In this document: one piece after another, positions 4,997 to 11,438 of the stretch
How the letters are laid out: each line of letters begins with the position of its first letter
Position numbering within the stretch: position 1 is the stretch's first letter
Virus record (IMG/VR): IMGVR_UViG_3300042514_001970
Location: 1 to 27,779 of that record
DNA: 27,779 nucleotides
Source of the DNA: a virus
Strand: one strand, 5' to 3'
The notes under the pieces: generated by a model
Databases searched by the model: none
Seen by the model: only the letters and a program-made list of their open reading frames with translations
Told to the model about the DNA's origin: nothing
Program-made: the position numbers and the translations under genes

Positions 4997-6913
4997 TTAG
5001 TTTAACTTTTCAAATAATCTCATAATCATCTGCACGGTGCTGTTTTCATCGGATACTTCGCCACCTTCTATGGCGGCGTCAACGACAGCCCGTTTCTTTT
5101 CTATTAAATCATAAATGTCTTCATCTATCGTTCCTGCCGCAAGCATATATGTTGAAGTGACGCTTCCTTTCTGACCAATACGATGCAAGCGACTGTATGT
5201 CTGGTCAAGGTCTGCTGGCGTCCATGGCAGTTCGACAAAAAGGCATTCTTCAGCTGCCGTTAATGTGTGTCCGGTTTTTGCTGCCTGTATAGAAAGAACT
5301 ATTACAGGCGCACTGTCAATACTCTCCGTCTGAAAACGACGTTTATTTTCCTCTACTTCTTCTACTGACATACCACCCTGGATTCGAATATTTCCGAACT
5401 TGCGAGCGAGCTCATCAACGACCTCACGGTGGTGAGCAGCAACTACGACTTTCTTGCCATTCTCAATGCGTCCATTAATCCATTCCGCCGCAACTTCCAT
5501 TTTTGCTTTAGCGGCTAGTCTACGAAGAACAGACAACCGCACTAGGTGTTCATTGGCTTCAGCTCTAATCATTGCGGCGATAGCTGCGCCATAAGACGGC
5601 TTCCCTTGCTCTAGGGCAAGTTGTCGAGCCCGTTCTGCGATGTACAACAAAATGTCTTTTTCTGCCTTGATGTATTCTTTCATCGCTGCAGGGTTACCTT
5701 CGACGAGAACCTTACTGTGCACTACCGGTGGTAAATCTGAAAGAACTTGGTCTTTCGTGCGGCGTATGTAACAGGTGCCTCGGAGTCTTTCATTAAGCTC
5801 ATCGAGATGGGAGTTCCCACTGATGTTCCATTGTCCAAAATTGTCTTGGAATGCTCCGCAGTAACGGCGATAGAAGCCCCACAGTCCCCCAAAGTCTTTA
5901 AGGCGACCGAGAATGTCTAGCTGTGACGCATATTCGTTAGGTCGATTTGTTACTGGTGTCCCGGTGAGACAAAGAACAATCCCATCTTTGTGTGCGGACT
6001 TTGCTATTTTTACAGCAGCCTTTGTTCTCTGGGCTGTTGGCGTTTTTGCATAGTGGCTCTCGTCAAAAATATAAGAGCGATGGCCGGTTAGGCGCTTTTC
6101 CCAGTGAGCAATGTTGCTGTAACCAATAACGACAACGTCATAAGAACCTTTTTCGGGGAAATCTTTGCGATTTATTACCGGCGCAATCTTTCGATTAGGT
6201 AGCCATCGATTCCATTCAGCAACCCAATTTAAAACAAGGCTTGGTGGACATACAACAACTGCAGGATACGAATCCCATACGTATTCTAATGTTGCAATCG
6301 ATTGTAAAGTTTTTCCCAGTCCCATATCATCGGCGATAAATGTTCGACGTGCATTTGCTGCATACGCAACGCCGGCATGCTGATACGGAAGTAAATCCCC
6401 CTGAAGATTTGGAATTTCTACTTTTGCATCAGTAGAGCGTGAAGCCTCGATGAACTGATTCATACGAGCGGTAACCTCACTCGACATCGCCGACACATCT
6501 GGCTGGACGACGACGTCAAACTTTTCGGCCCATTCCATGACGTTGATTACTGATGAATTTGGAGCCTCCCAATAATGCTTATCTGCATTCCATGAAACTG
6601 CAGGAATCTGCTTGACGGCCTTAATGATGACGCGCTCATATGGTACGCGAATAGCAATCGCGTCATTCTCTAGGGAGACCCTGGCGCTTCCTGTGCGTGG
6701 CTTCGGTGCACTAAATGTAAGGACGTCGATTGTTACTTCGAAGTCATGATTGATGGCGAAATCGCGTGCTTCAGCAAGAGACGTTATTGGAACTCGCCAT
6801 AGCTTGGAGTGCTTGTCCCATCGTGCTCCGCGAATCTGCTTGAGCTCGGACACCTGTTGGGCATCATAGGGAAAATCGAGCACTATCTCGTTTTTGTCTA
6901 AATATAACTTCAT
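4997..6913 (-). CDS. SNF2-family helicase with HARP-like N-terminus (SMARCAL1-like)
   Basis: 638 residues from ATG 6913. Two HARP-like repeats come first (IRGARWDKHSKLWRVP near 25, IPAVSWNADKHYWEAP near 105). Then the SNF2 ATPase: Walker A DDMGLGKT with Lys201, DESH box Asp284-His287, motif III LTGTP, and helicase C-terminal motifs ending in RLHRIGQKG (Arg578). Such enzymes translocate on DNA and remodel forks or anneal strands; here it probably serves replication or recombination. An in-frame GTG at 6949 would add 12 residues; neither start has a Shine-Dalgarno. A long inverted repeat (6931-6993) overlaps the 5' region. Confidence 0.88.
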   Translation of the reverse strand: MKLYLDKNEIVLDFPYDAQQVSELKQIRGARWDKHSKLWRVPITSLAEARDFAINHDFEVTIDVLTFSAPKPRTGSARVSLENDAIAIRVPYERVIIKAVKQIPAVSWNADKHYWEAPNSSVINVMEWAEKFDVVVQPDVSAMSSEVTARMNQFIEASRSTDAKVEIPNLQGDLLPYQHAGVAYAANARRTFIADDMGLGKTLQSIATLEYVWDSYPAVVVCPPSLVLNWVAEWNRWLPNRKIAPVINRKDFPEKGSYDVVVIGYSNIAHWEKRLTGHRSYIFDESHYAKTPTAQRTKAAVKIAKSAHKDGIVLCLTGTPVTNRPNEYASQLDILGRLKDFGGLWGFYRRYCGAFQDNFGQWNISGNSHLDELNERLRGTCYIRRTKDQVLSDLPPVVHSKVLVEGNPAAMKEYIKAEKDILLYIAERARQLALEQGKPSYGAAIAAMIRAEANEHLVRLSVLRRLAAKAKMEVAAEWINGRIENGKKVVVAAHHREVVDELARKFGNIRIQGGMSVEEVEENKRRFQTESIDSAPVIVLSIQAAKTGHTLTAAEECLFVELPWTPADLDQTYSRLHRIGQKGSVTSTYMLAAGTIDEDIYDLIEKKRAVVDAAIEGGEVSDENSTVQMIMRLFEKLN

Positions 6914-6930
6914 TGAATACAGAGTAGTGT

Positions 6931-6993
6931 AAATCGGCGAGACTCGCACAGGGATATGTCGAAAGGAGAGATTTTGGCGAGCCTCACCGATTT
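6931..6993. promoter_or_regulatory. 17-bp imperfect inverted repeat upstream of the helicase gene
   Basis: AAATCGGCGAGACTCGC (6931-6947) pairs with GCGAGCCTCACCGATTT (6977-6993) with two mismatches across 29 bases. An A-run follows on the right. It lies between two divergent transcription units, so it may be an operator or a 5' UTR hairpin. Confidence 0.5.
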
Positions 6994-7015
6994 AAAAAAA
7001 TACTAGTACATGGGA

Positions 7016-7053
7016 TTGCATATTTCTGAATAGTCTAGGTATTATTACTAGAC
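7016..7053 (+). promoter_or_regulatory. Promoter with operator over its -10 box
   Basis: TTGCAT (7016-7021), an 18-base spacer and TATTAT (7040-7045) form a good promoter for the small rightward operon. The inverted repeat GTCTAG (7033-7038) - 9 bases - CTAGAC (7048-7053) brackets the -10 box, as expected of a repressor site. Confidence 0.6.
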
Positions 7054-7071
7054 ACTTAAAGAAGGGTAAAT

Positions 7072-7101
7072 ATGAAAAATTTTGCAAAGGGCTGGGAATA
7101 A
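7072..7101 (+). CDS. Possible 9-residue leader peptide
   Basis: ATG 7072 follows AAGAAGGG, encodes MKNFAKGWE, and its stop overlaps the next start (TAATG). It could be a leader peptide that couples translation to the following membrane-protein gene, or simply a chance frame. Confidence 0.25.
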   Translation: MKNFAKGWE

Positions 7102-7190
7102 TGAACTGGACGACGATTCCTGTACTCGCCCTACTGGGTGTGGTTTATGTAATTTTGAAGAAGTCAAAAAGATTTGAGGAAAAAGATTGA
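7101..7190 (+). CDS. 29-residue single-TM protein
   Basis: MNWTTIPVLALLGVVYVILK is one hydrophobic helix, followed by the charged tail KSKRFEEKD. AAAGGG about 10 bases upstream serves as ribosome site, the start overlaps the preceding micro-frame, and the stop overlaps the TTG of the next gene. The tight overlaps on both sides argue that it is real. Small phage membrane peptides of this kind may be holin regulators or host-envelope inhibitors; no family is recognised. Confidence 0.5.
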   Translation: MNWTTIPVLALLGVVYVILKKSKRFEEKD

Positions 7191-7384
7191 ATCTCCCATC
7201 GATGTTTACTTGCAAGGGTTGCGGGCTGTCACTTCGTCCTGGCGACAATACAGTAGAGCGTAAAGCTTCTGTTTGGCTAAAAGGAAACGGCAAGACAGTA
7301 AATCGCGTAATTGAGGAAATGTACGAGTACAAACATGTGTTTTGCAGTGAGGTTAAAATTCCCGAAAATCATTCACTTTTTTAA
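7187..7384 (+). CDS. Small zinc-ribbon-like protein (65 aa)
   Basis: 65 residues. CKGCG at residue 9 and a distal Cys in HVFC could bind zinc with the nearby His; the layout echoes the soluble part of the protein at 1183-1422. It begins with TTG (7187), supported by GAGGA at 7175-7179 and by the overlap with the previous stop (TTGA). A 9-bp inverted repeat follows the stop. The function is unknown. Confidence 0.6.
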   Translation: MNLPSMFTCKGCGLSLRPGDNTVERKASVWLKGNGKTVNRVIEEMYEYKHVFCSEVKIPENHSLF

Positions 7385-7432
7385 CAATTTCAGATTTATT
7401 GGCCGTAGCTAATCTAAGGTCGTTGAAATTGT
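7384..7432. repeat. Inverted repeat ACAATTTCA / TGAAATTGT
   Basis: Perfect 9-base arms (7384-7392 and 7424-7432) enclose 31 bases that carry a second possible pairing, AGATT with AATCT. There is no T-run, so it is more likely a regulatory structure or operator than a simple terminator. Confidence 0.45.
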
Positions 7433-7446
7433 GAGAAAATTGATTC

Positions 7447-7578
7447 ATGCTTCGTAAAAAGAAACCAGAAGAAAAACCCTCAGATGAAAAGAACCCCAAC
7501 AGGGGCGCTGTTCCCGTATCTGAGATAGAGGGTCGCCACAGTATACGTAAGGGTCCAAGCCGGCGGTGCTGCCCCTAA
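7447..7578 (+). CDS. Short basic protein, uncertain (43 aa)
   Basis: Frame from ATG 7447: MLRKKKPEEKPSDEKNPNRG, ending RRCCP. It is highly charged and probably disordered. No good Shine-Dalgarno is visible, and the last 4 bases overlap the convergent gene at 7575. It is the only plausible gene between 7385 and 7574 and may be real or chance. Confidence 0.4.
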   Translation: MLRKKKPEEKPSDEKNPNRGAVPVSEIEGRHSIRKGPSRRCCP

Positions 7579-7847
7579 AACGGGGAGTCGTTTACGATGA
7601 TTGGGGTCCTTTCCCCTACCCATGCGCCGAGGCAGTTATAACTGATGTATTCGGCAGCTTCGTCGTAGTCCATGTCGTCTCGACGGACAAGTACGCCAAG
7701 CATTTTTTCATAAGAGTAAACCGCCAGGACTGGTTCGTTCATTCTCTGGCTGTATCCAATAAAAGCTTCTTCAAATCCGTCCATCAGAAGAACTGATTCA
7801 TCCATCTCTTCAAAAAGTTTAGAAATCTTCTCTCTTGTTGTCATCAT
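7575..7847 (-). CDS. Conserved-looking small acidic phage protein (90 aa)
   Basis: About 90 residues. MTTREKISKLFEEMDESVLL starts an acidic amphipathic N-terminus, followed by FIGYSQRMNEPVLAVYSYEK and a C-terminal half with DEAAEYISYNCLGAWVGERT and PIIV. This last pattern (AxEYIxYN...GERTPI) is familiar from small proteins of many phages, but I cannot name a function. Two adjacent ATGs (7847 and 7844) are possible; AAGGA lies 5 to 8 bases upstream. The gene overlaps the stop of the preceding gene (ATGATGA). Confidence 0.75.
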   Translation of the reverse strand: MMTTREKISKLFEEMDESVLLMDGFEEAFIGYSQRMNEPVLAVYSYEKMLGVLVRRDDMDYDEAAEYISYNCLGAWVGERTPIIVNDSPF

Positions 7848-8023
7848 GTTTTCCTTTTCTTGATTTTGGACAATGCAATAGCCATCTTGTCAATAGGTAG
7901 AATTTTCACACGAGTTGCCGGAGTGGCTACCGAGGTAGCGGTTGATTCGCTCTTTATCGGCTTAACGGTAGTACGTGGGAGTTTGGTTTGTTTCGTAGCT
8001 GGTTTATTCTTTTTGTTTGCCAT
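7844..8023 (-). CDS. Small basic low-complexity protein (59 aa)
   Basis: MANKKNKPATKQTKLPRTTV begins a Lys/Thr/Pro-rich chain; the end (KMAIALSKIKKRKT) is a basic helix. It may be a disordered nucleic-acid-binding protein. I start at ATG 8023, after AAAGAAAG; the frame stays open into the tRNA gene, so a longer start (8089) is rejected. The stop overlaps the start of the next gene. Confidence 0.6.
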   Translation of the reverse strand: MANKKNKPATKQTKLPRTTVKPIKSESTATSVATPATRVKILPIDKMAIALSKIKKRKT

Positions 8024-8058
8024 ATCTGCGCTTTCTTTATGTTTCTTTTGTTTTTCAG

Positions 8059-8132
8059 TGGGCCCGGCAGGACTTGAACCCGCGGCCAAGGGATTATGAG
8101 TCCCCTGCTCTAACCATCTGAGCTACAGGCCC
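8059..8132 (-). tRNA. tRNA with CAU anticodon (Met, or Ile2)
   Basis: A complete 74-base cloverleaf on the minus strand: acceptor GGGCCTG pairs with CGGGCCC (one G-T), the D arm is GCTC/GAGC, the anticodon loop CTCATAA sits on a GGGGA/TCCCT stem, and the T arm is GCGGG-TTCAAGT-CCTGC. The discriminator is A and CCA is not encoded. The mispaired first acceptor pair of initiators is absent, so it is elongator Met or a CAU isoleucine tRNA awaiting lysidine modification; the sequence alone does not settle it. Confidence 0.93.
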
Positions 8133-8145
8133 TAGTTCGGAACTT

Positions 8146-8448
8146 CTATTGATTTGAGTTTGTGTTTACTAACATTCTTTTCGGAGGGATTGGAAGCCCG
8201 CCGGCATTCATTCGTAGCCATGTTTTTTCGCTAACTATTTCGTATGTCCATGCGTCCTGAGTGTACCCTTGATTTCCGGGATGGGGCCGTCGGTCCACTA
8301 GTGATTGCAATATTGCTCTCTCTTTGGTTTCCTCTACCGTCACAAACCATCTTTTAGAGGGGTCAGATGTATGCCAAATAACATACACAACATCAAGGTC
8401 CTTGCCCTCAACATGTATGGCTCCTAGTGTCCCCTTGTTGTTCGCCAT
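8146..8448 (-). CDS. Hypothetical protein (100 aa)
   Basis: 100 residues. An N-terminal beta-rich part (LGAIHVEGKDLDVVYVIWHT) is followed by RWFVTVEETKERAILQSLVD and WTYEIVSEKTW. It looks like a small globular alpha/beta protein, unrecognised. AAAGGA about 8 bases upstream supports ATG 8448, and a TATAAT box is at 8484-8489. It precedes the tRNA in the same direction. Confidence 0.7.
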   Translation of the reverse strand: MANNKGTLGAIHVEGKDLDVVYVIWHTSDPSKRWFVTVEETKERAILQSLVDRRPHPGNQGYTQDAWTYEIVSEKTWLRMNAGGLPIPPKRMLVNTNSNQ

Positions 8449-8483
8449 GTATTTTATCCTTTGGGTTTTAATTTGTAAGGAAT

Positions 8484-8489
8484 ATTATA
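8484..8489 (-). promoter_or_regulatory. -10 box TATAAT upstream of the 8448 gene
   Basis: A consensus TATAAT on the minus strand in an AT-rich gap (8449-8582), giving a leader of about 30 bases. The nearest TTGAAA is 21 bases upstream, which is longer than usual, so the -35 assignment is open. Confidence 0.4.
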
Positions 8490-8582
8490 AAATTTTAAAT
8501 CAATTATGGTTTTCAATTTACAAATGAATTTGATATAAAGCGGGCACGCCTCGGTCACGATTTTCTACTTTCGCTAGCAGTT

Positions 8583-9005
8583 CTACGGAGTGAGCGGACG
8601 TAGAGCGATTGACTCAGCCTTAGCGAACTGGTCTTTGCACAAGTTCTCTCCACCAGACATAACTATAGAGTAATGAAGTTTTGCCTCATCATTATCCGCC
8701 GAGCCTTCGTTAATGCGGCCAATCACATCGTCAGCAGTCATGCCCTCGTTCATCAACTGACACCACAACTCGCCTGTCTGTACGATTTCTTCGTCAGGCA
8801 TTGTTGGCGTTGAGCCGTAAAAGAAATACACGTCATCCAAGAATGATGTTTGCTCTTGAGTGAATGGACTATCCGTGGACGGGATTGTGTCGAAGACTGG
8901 GACTCCAGTCGTTGGTAAGGGAGCAAGAGTAGTCGTCTCTCCATCGGAGATTCCTGCCGAACAACCGACGAGGAAAAGAAATGTTAGTGGTAGTAGGCGT
9001 TTCAT
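8583..9005 (-). CDS. DUF732-like secreted lipoprotein A
   Basis: 140 residues. MKRLLPLTFLFLVGCSAG is a lipoprotein signal with lipobox LVGC (Cys15). A Thr/Pro-rich spacer follows, then a helical domain with the DUF732-like pattern: FLDDVYFFYG, GELWCQLMNEGMTADDVIGR, and a second Cys in GENLCKDQF. The two cysteines probably form a disulfide. DUF732 is best known from mycobacterial secreted proteins of unknown role. It is a paralogue of the protein at 9153-9575. AAAGAAAG precedes the ATG. It may act at the host surface, for example in superinfection exclusion. Confidence 0.7.
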   Translation of the reverse strand: MKRLLPLTFLFLVGCSAGISDGETTTLAPLPTTGVPVFDTIPSTDSPFTQEQTSFLDDVYFFYGSTPTMPDEEIVQTGELWCQLMNEGMTADDVIGRINEGSADNDEAKLHYSIVMSGGENLCKDQFAKAESIALRPLTP

Positions 9006-9032
9006 ATCGTTGCTTTCTTTAGATAGGAGTTT

Positions 9033-9152
9033 TCACACAAAAAACATCAGTAACAGAAAAAGGATTATACACATTGCCCAAGAACATACAACCAATGACC
9101 AGACCAAGATTGCGTCAAATTTATGAAGCAATTTGGTAAAAAAGTTCCTCAT
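9033..9152 (-). CDS. 39-residue hydrophobic membrane peptide
   Basis: ATG 9152 follows directly on the stop of the upstream lipoprotein gene (TAAATG). The peptide begins MRNFFTKLLHKFDAILVW and then has one long, strongly hydrophobic helix ending LLLMFFV. No ribosome site is seen apart from coupling to the upstream gene. It lies between two lipoprotein genes and fills what would otherwise be an empty gap, so it is probably real. Confidence 0.5.
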   Translation of the reverse strand: MRNFFTKLLHKFDAILVWSLVVCSWAMCIILFLLLMFFV

Positions 9153-9575
9153 TTAGTTGTCAAACTTGTAGGCCTGTTCGGGACAGAAGTTCACAACCGC
9201 GGCTGCTGTAACATTGATAAGCAGTTCTTCTACTGCGGCATCACCTTCAGATGATGAGACAATTGCGTCAAGTGCATCATAGCCAGTCATGCCACTGCGT
9301 AAACCATCACAAACCGCATATCCTGTGTCAATCAGGTCTTGGTCTTCAAGGTAGATGGGACCAGTGTTTTCGTTGTAGATGTCGTAGATGAACTCCTCTT
9401 CGTCGCTCCACGCTACAGGTGGCTGAGTGGGTGCTGGGGTCGCAATCGGTGCGTCAGTTGTCTTGGTCACCTTGACTGTTGTGTCGGGTGCTTCGGTACT
9501 AGTGACATACACGGTCTTGCTTCCGCAACCTACGAGTACGAGTGTGCCGATAATGATTGGAATGAGTCGTTTCAT
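9153..9575 (-). CDS. DUF732-like secreted lipoprotein B
   Basis: 140 residues, the same length as its paralogue at 8583-9005. Lipobox LVGC in MKRLIPIIIGTLVLVGCGS; a Thr/Pro-rich spacer; then EEFIYDIYNE, the Cys motif TGYAVCDGLRSGMTGYDALD, and VVNFCPEQAY near the C-terminus. The pair of Cys and the G(x)xxCxxL.xGM pattern match DUF732. I start at ATG 9575 (AAAGGAA upstream) because the signal peptide begins there; the longer frame to 9629 overlaps the RHH gene. Confidence 0.72.
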   Translation of the reverse strand: MKRLIPIIIGTLVLVGCGSKTVYVTSTEAPDTTVKVTKTTDAPIATPAPTQPPVAWSDEEEFIYDIYNENTGPIYLEDQDLIDTGYAVCDGLRSGMTGYDALDAIVSSSEGDAAVEELLINVTAAAVVNFCPEQAYKFDN

Positions 9576-9606
9576 TTTGATTCCTTTTTCTTTGTTGTCG
9601 TGGGCA

Positions 9607-9765
9607 TTACTTTTTACTTTCGCTTTCATCTAAATATGTGCGAACTGCTTCTCTAAGCATGGAGCCGATTGACAACTTCTTTTTATCTGAAGCGACCAAA
9701 AGTCTGTTATGCAACTCGCGTGAAATATGAAGAACCACTCGTTCAAAATCTTTATCGTTTGACAT
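9607..9765 (-). CDS. Ribbon-helix-helix DNA-binding protein (52 aa)
   Basis: A 52-residue frame from ATG 9765. RVVLHISRELHNRLLVASDK is a beta strand followed by helix 1, and KLSIGSMLREAVRTYLDES is the second helix, the classical Arc/CopG RHH layout. It should dimerise and bind an operator. AAGGTGA lies about 4 bases before the ATG, and the thioredoxin stop is 8 bases upstream, so it is in an operon with thioredoxin and the lipoproteins. The GTCTAG/CTAGAC operator at 7033-7053 is a candidate target, as inference only. Confidence 0.72.
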   Translation of the reverse strand: MSNDKDFERVVLHISRELHNRLLVASDKKKLSIGSMLREAVRTYLDESESKK

Positions 9766-9773
9766 ATTCACCT

Positions 9774-10112
9774 TCAGGTTGTTGTTTCGTTTATGGCTTT
9801 TCGCATAGCCTCTATCATGCGTTCCTTATTGAAGCCACCGTTCATTACTACTCGTCCATTGGGCAAGCCGTTTTTAATGACGAGGAGAGCAGGTATCGAT
9901 AAGATTTCGTACCGTTTGCCAAACTCTGGGAAATCTTCAATGTTGAGTTTTGCAAATGTAATCTCGCTTTGCATCTCTGTTGCGAGTTCGTCAATAATTG
10001 GAGCTATCTGGAGGCAGGGTTTGCACCATGGTGCCCAAAAATCAACAATAACCGGCAGTTCGGCGCTGTTAATAAATTCGTCGTATGTATCAGATGTCAG
10101 CTCTGTTGTCAT
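9774..10112 (-). CDS. Thioredoxin
   Basis: 112 residues, full length for a thioredoxin. VIVDFWAPWCKPC holds the redox pair Cys30/Cys33, the cis-proline is Pro74 (LSIPALLVI), and the helix after the active site (LQIAPIIDELA) is typical. The dipeptide between the cysteines is Lys-Pro rather than the common Gly-Pro, which should shift the redox potential. No signal peptide, so cytoplasmic. It could reduce a phage ribonucleotide reductase outside the window or act as a polymerase partner. A TACTAT box (10120-10125) ends 7 bases before the ATG. Confidence 0.93.
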   Translation of the reverse strand: MTTELTSDTYDEFINSAELPVIVDFWAPWCKPCLQIAPIIDELATEMQSEITFAKLNIEDFPEFGKRYEILSIPALLVIKNGLPNGRVVMNGGFNKERMIEAMRKAINETTT

Positions 10113-10119
10113 GATGCAG

Positions 10120-10125
10120 ATAGTA
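10120..10125 (-). promoter_or_regulatory. -10 box TACTAT, near-leaderless
   Basis: TACTAT on the minus strand ends 7 bases before the thioredoxin ATG, in a 50-base gap without a Shine-Dalgarno. The -35 is weak. It probably drives thioredoxin, RHH and the lipoproteins. Confidence 0.4.
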
Positions 10126-10162
10126 TCCTAGTAGTTAATGAAAAGTGCAGCGTTTATTAAAT

Positions 10163-10609
10163 TTAGTCGTAGATTTCTTTTGTGAGTAAATCTTTTACAT
10201 CTTCAGCCATCAACAGGAAACCCATGGTTGGGTTGCTGCCACCGACGGAAGTCTTTGTGGATTCGTTAAATTTATCCTTATTTAAACGTAAGTATCTTTT
10301 TAGTCTATTGACATCCACAATTACAAATCCTTGTTTTGGTGAAAATACATAAACCCACCACTTCGCTTCAGTGACATTGATGCCGCTTTTTTTCCAAATT
10401 GATTCATCATTTTGGTCGCGCAACCCTTTCGGGTTTTGGTCTGTTTCTACAAACATTCTGCCGTTTCTGTACCTATCCGTCTTGACTTCAAAAGAACCGT
10501 CTGACAGGACATTGAGAAAATCGGATATATCATTTTCGCTTTGTTGTCCAAATTTCAAGTCAGATGCAAAGTCAAAATTCCGTGCTGGGATGTCGAACTT
10601 ATAGCTCAT
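10163..10609 (-). CDS. Possible PD-(D/E)XK nuclease-like protein (148 aa)
   Basis: 148 residues from ATG 10609. The segment DGSFEVKTDRYRNGRMFVET has the E-x-K strand and following strand with a second Glu seen in restriction-like nuclease folds, and KWWVYVFSPKQGFVIVDV looks like the next core strands. No family is assigned with certainty. A helical C-terminus (AEDVKDLLTKEIYD) closes it. It overlaps the upstream gene by 11 bases and probably belongs to DNA metabolism, given SSB and thioredoxin nearby. Confidence 0.5.
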   Translation of the reverse strand: MSYKFDIPARNFDFASDLKFGQQSENDISDFLNVLSDGSFEVKTDRYRNGRMFVETDQNPKGLRDQNDESIWKKSGINVTEAKWWVYVFSPKQGFVIVDVNRLKRYLRLNKDKFNESTKTSVGGSNPTMGFLLMAEDVKDLLTKEIYD

Positions 10610-10838
10610 CCGGCACATCTCTAGTAATTAAAGTCTCAATTTCGCCTTCGGCGTTCGGCCCGTCATTGACTTGCAGACCAAGAATTTCAAATATATTTTC
10701 GGCAGCGTCTTCCGCGTTAAGGAGATTTTCTCGCTCGTCACCTGGACCGATGTCTTCTTTATCTATGAAATGATAAATTGTGTTTGCAATTAAATCACTT
10801 AGAGAAAGTCTAAGTTCTGCTCCGCTTGAGTGTGTCAT
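10599..10838 (-). CDS. Small acidic protein (79 aa)
   Basis: 79 residues from ATG 10838: MTHSSGAELRLSLSDLIANT, then a strongly acidic second half (DKEDIGPGDERENL, EDAAENIFEIL). Unrecognised. The longer frame (to 10937) would run through the SSB promoter on the other strand, so the internal ATG is chosen. Its end overlaps the start of the nuclease-like gene, which indicates coupling. The start is divergent from SSB, 74 bases apart. Confidence 0.55.
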   Translation of the reverse strand: MTHSSGAELRLSLSDLIANTIYHFIDKEDIGPGDERENLLNAEDAAENIFEILGLQVNDGPNAEGEIETLITRDVPDEL

Positions 10839-10840
10839 GG

Positions 10841-10869
10841 TTGACAGACTACCATCGAGCCTGTATAGT
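10841..10869 (+). promoter_or_regulatory. Consensus promoter TTGACA-17-TATAGT for SSB
   Basis: TTGACA (10841-10846), a 17-base spacer and TATAGT (10864-10869). The leader to ATG 10912 is about 35 bases. The box lies right against the divergent gene's start at 10838, so the two genes may be co-regulated. Confidence 0.75.
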
Positions 10870-10911
10870 GAGTACGCCTTAGGGCAACACTTAGAGAAAA
10901 GAGACAAACCA

Positions 10912-11388
10912 ATGAATTTAGCCCCAATCACAATCATCGGGAATCTGACAGCAGACCCCGAACTTACCTACACAACAACAGGACAAGGGAAGCTTAGCTT
11001 CTCTGTAGCAAACACCCATATCTGGTACGACGCTGCCGGAGAAAAGCAAGAGAAGACTAGTTTCTTCAACATCACTGCATGGCGCTATCTTGCCGAGAAC
11101 TCCGCACGCACCCTTGAAAAAGGTATTGGAGTCATCGTCTATGGCCGTCTTGAGCAACGCACCTACGATGACAAAGAGGGCAATAAGCGCTCTGTTGTTG
11201 AGGTAGTTGCAGAGGAAATTGCAATCTCCACCAAGTCACTAGAGACCATCGAGCGTCGCCTGCGCAGTGAAAACTCCGAAGGCGGAGCACCTCGTGGAGG
11301 TTCTGCTCAGCCACGTCGAGCTCGCCCAAGCGCGGCAAAAGTCCCAGCAGGCGCAATGTTGATGCCAGAATCAGAAGAACCATTCTGA
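10912..11388 (+). CDS. ssb: Single-stranded DNA-binding protein
   Basis: 158 residues. An OB fold fills the first 110: ITIIGNLTADPELTYTTTGQ, FSVANTH, KTSFFNITAWRYLAEN, GIGVIVYGRLEQRTYDDKEG. The tail is Gly/Arg/Pro/Ala-rich and ends in an acidic tip SEEPF, like the bacterial DDDIPF tip that recruits repair and replication partners. It coats single strands during replication, probably with the primase-helicase at 23861. The start at 10912 is set by the OB-fold onset; upstream in-frame codons lie in the promoter. A strong terminator follows. Confidence 0.95.
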   Translation: MNLAPITIIGNLTADPELTYTTTGQGKLSFSVANTHIWYDAAGEKQEKTSFFNITAWRYLAENSARTLEKGIGVIVYGRLEQRTYDDKEGNKRSVVEVVAEEIAISTKSLETIERRLRSENSEGGAPRGGSAQPRRARPSAAKVPAGAMLMPESEEPF

Positions 11389-11407
11389 GCATTAAGTAGC
11401 CGTTATA

Positions 11408-11424
11408 GGGGCCTAATAAGCCCC
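11408..11424 (+). repeat. Small hairpin GGGGC-CTAATAA-GCCCC
   Basis: A perfect 5-bp stem with a 7-base loop between the SSB stop and the main terminator. It has no T-run; it may protect the mRNA 3' end or assist termination. Confidence 0.4.
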
Positions 11425-11438
11425 ACACGAAGAGCAAG

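Noticed and set aside
8024-8089. N-terminal extension of the 59-residue basic protein
   Set aside because: It would translate part of the tRNA gene.
7860-8099. Hydrophobic 79-residue plus-strand frame
   Set aside because: Antisense to a small basic gene and running into the tRNA; no ribosome site.
9427-9633. Hydrophobic plus-strand frames of 68 and 105 residues
   Set aside because: Antisense to lipoprotein B, whose signal peptide, lipobox and ribosome site are clear.
10780-10911. 44-residue N-terminal extension of SSB (containing LSSA)
   Set aside because: It covers the consensus SSB promoter; the LSS word is chance and unrelated to the LSSG junctions.
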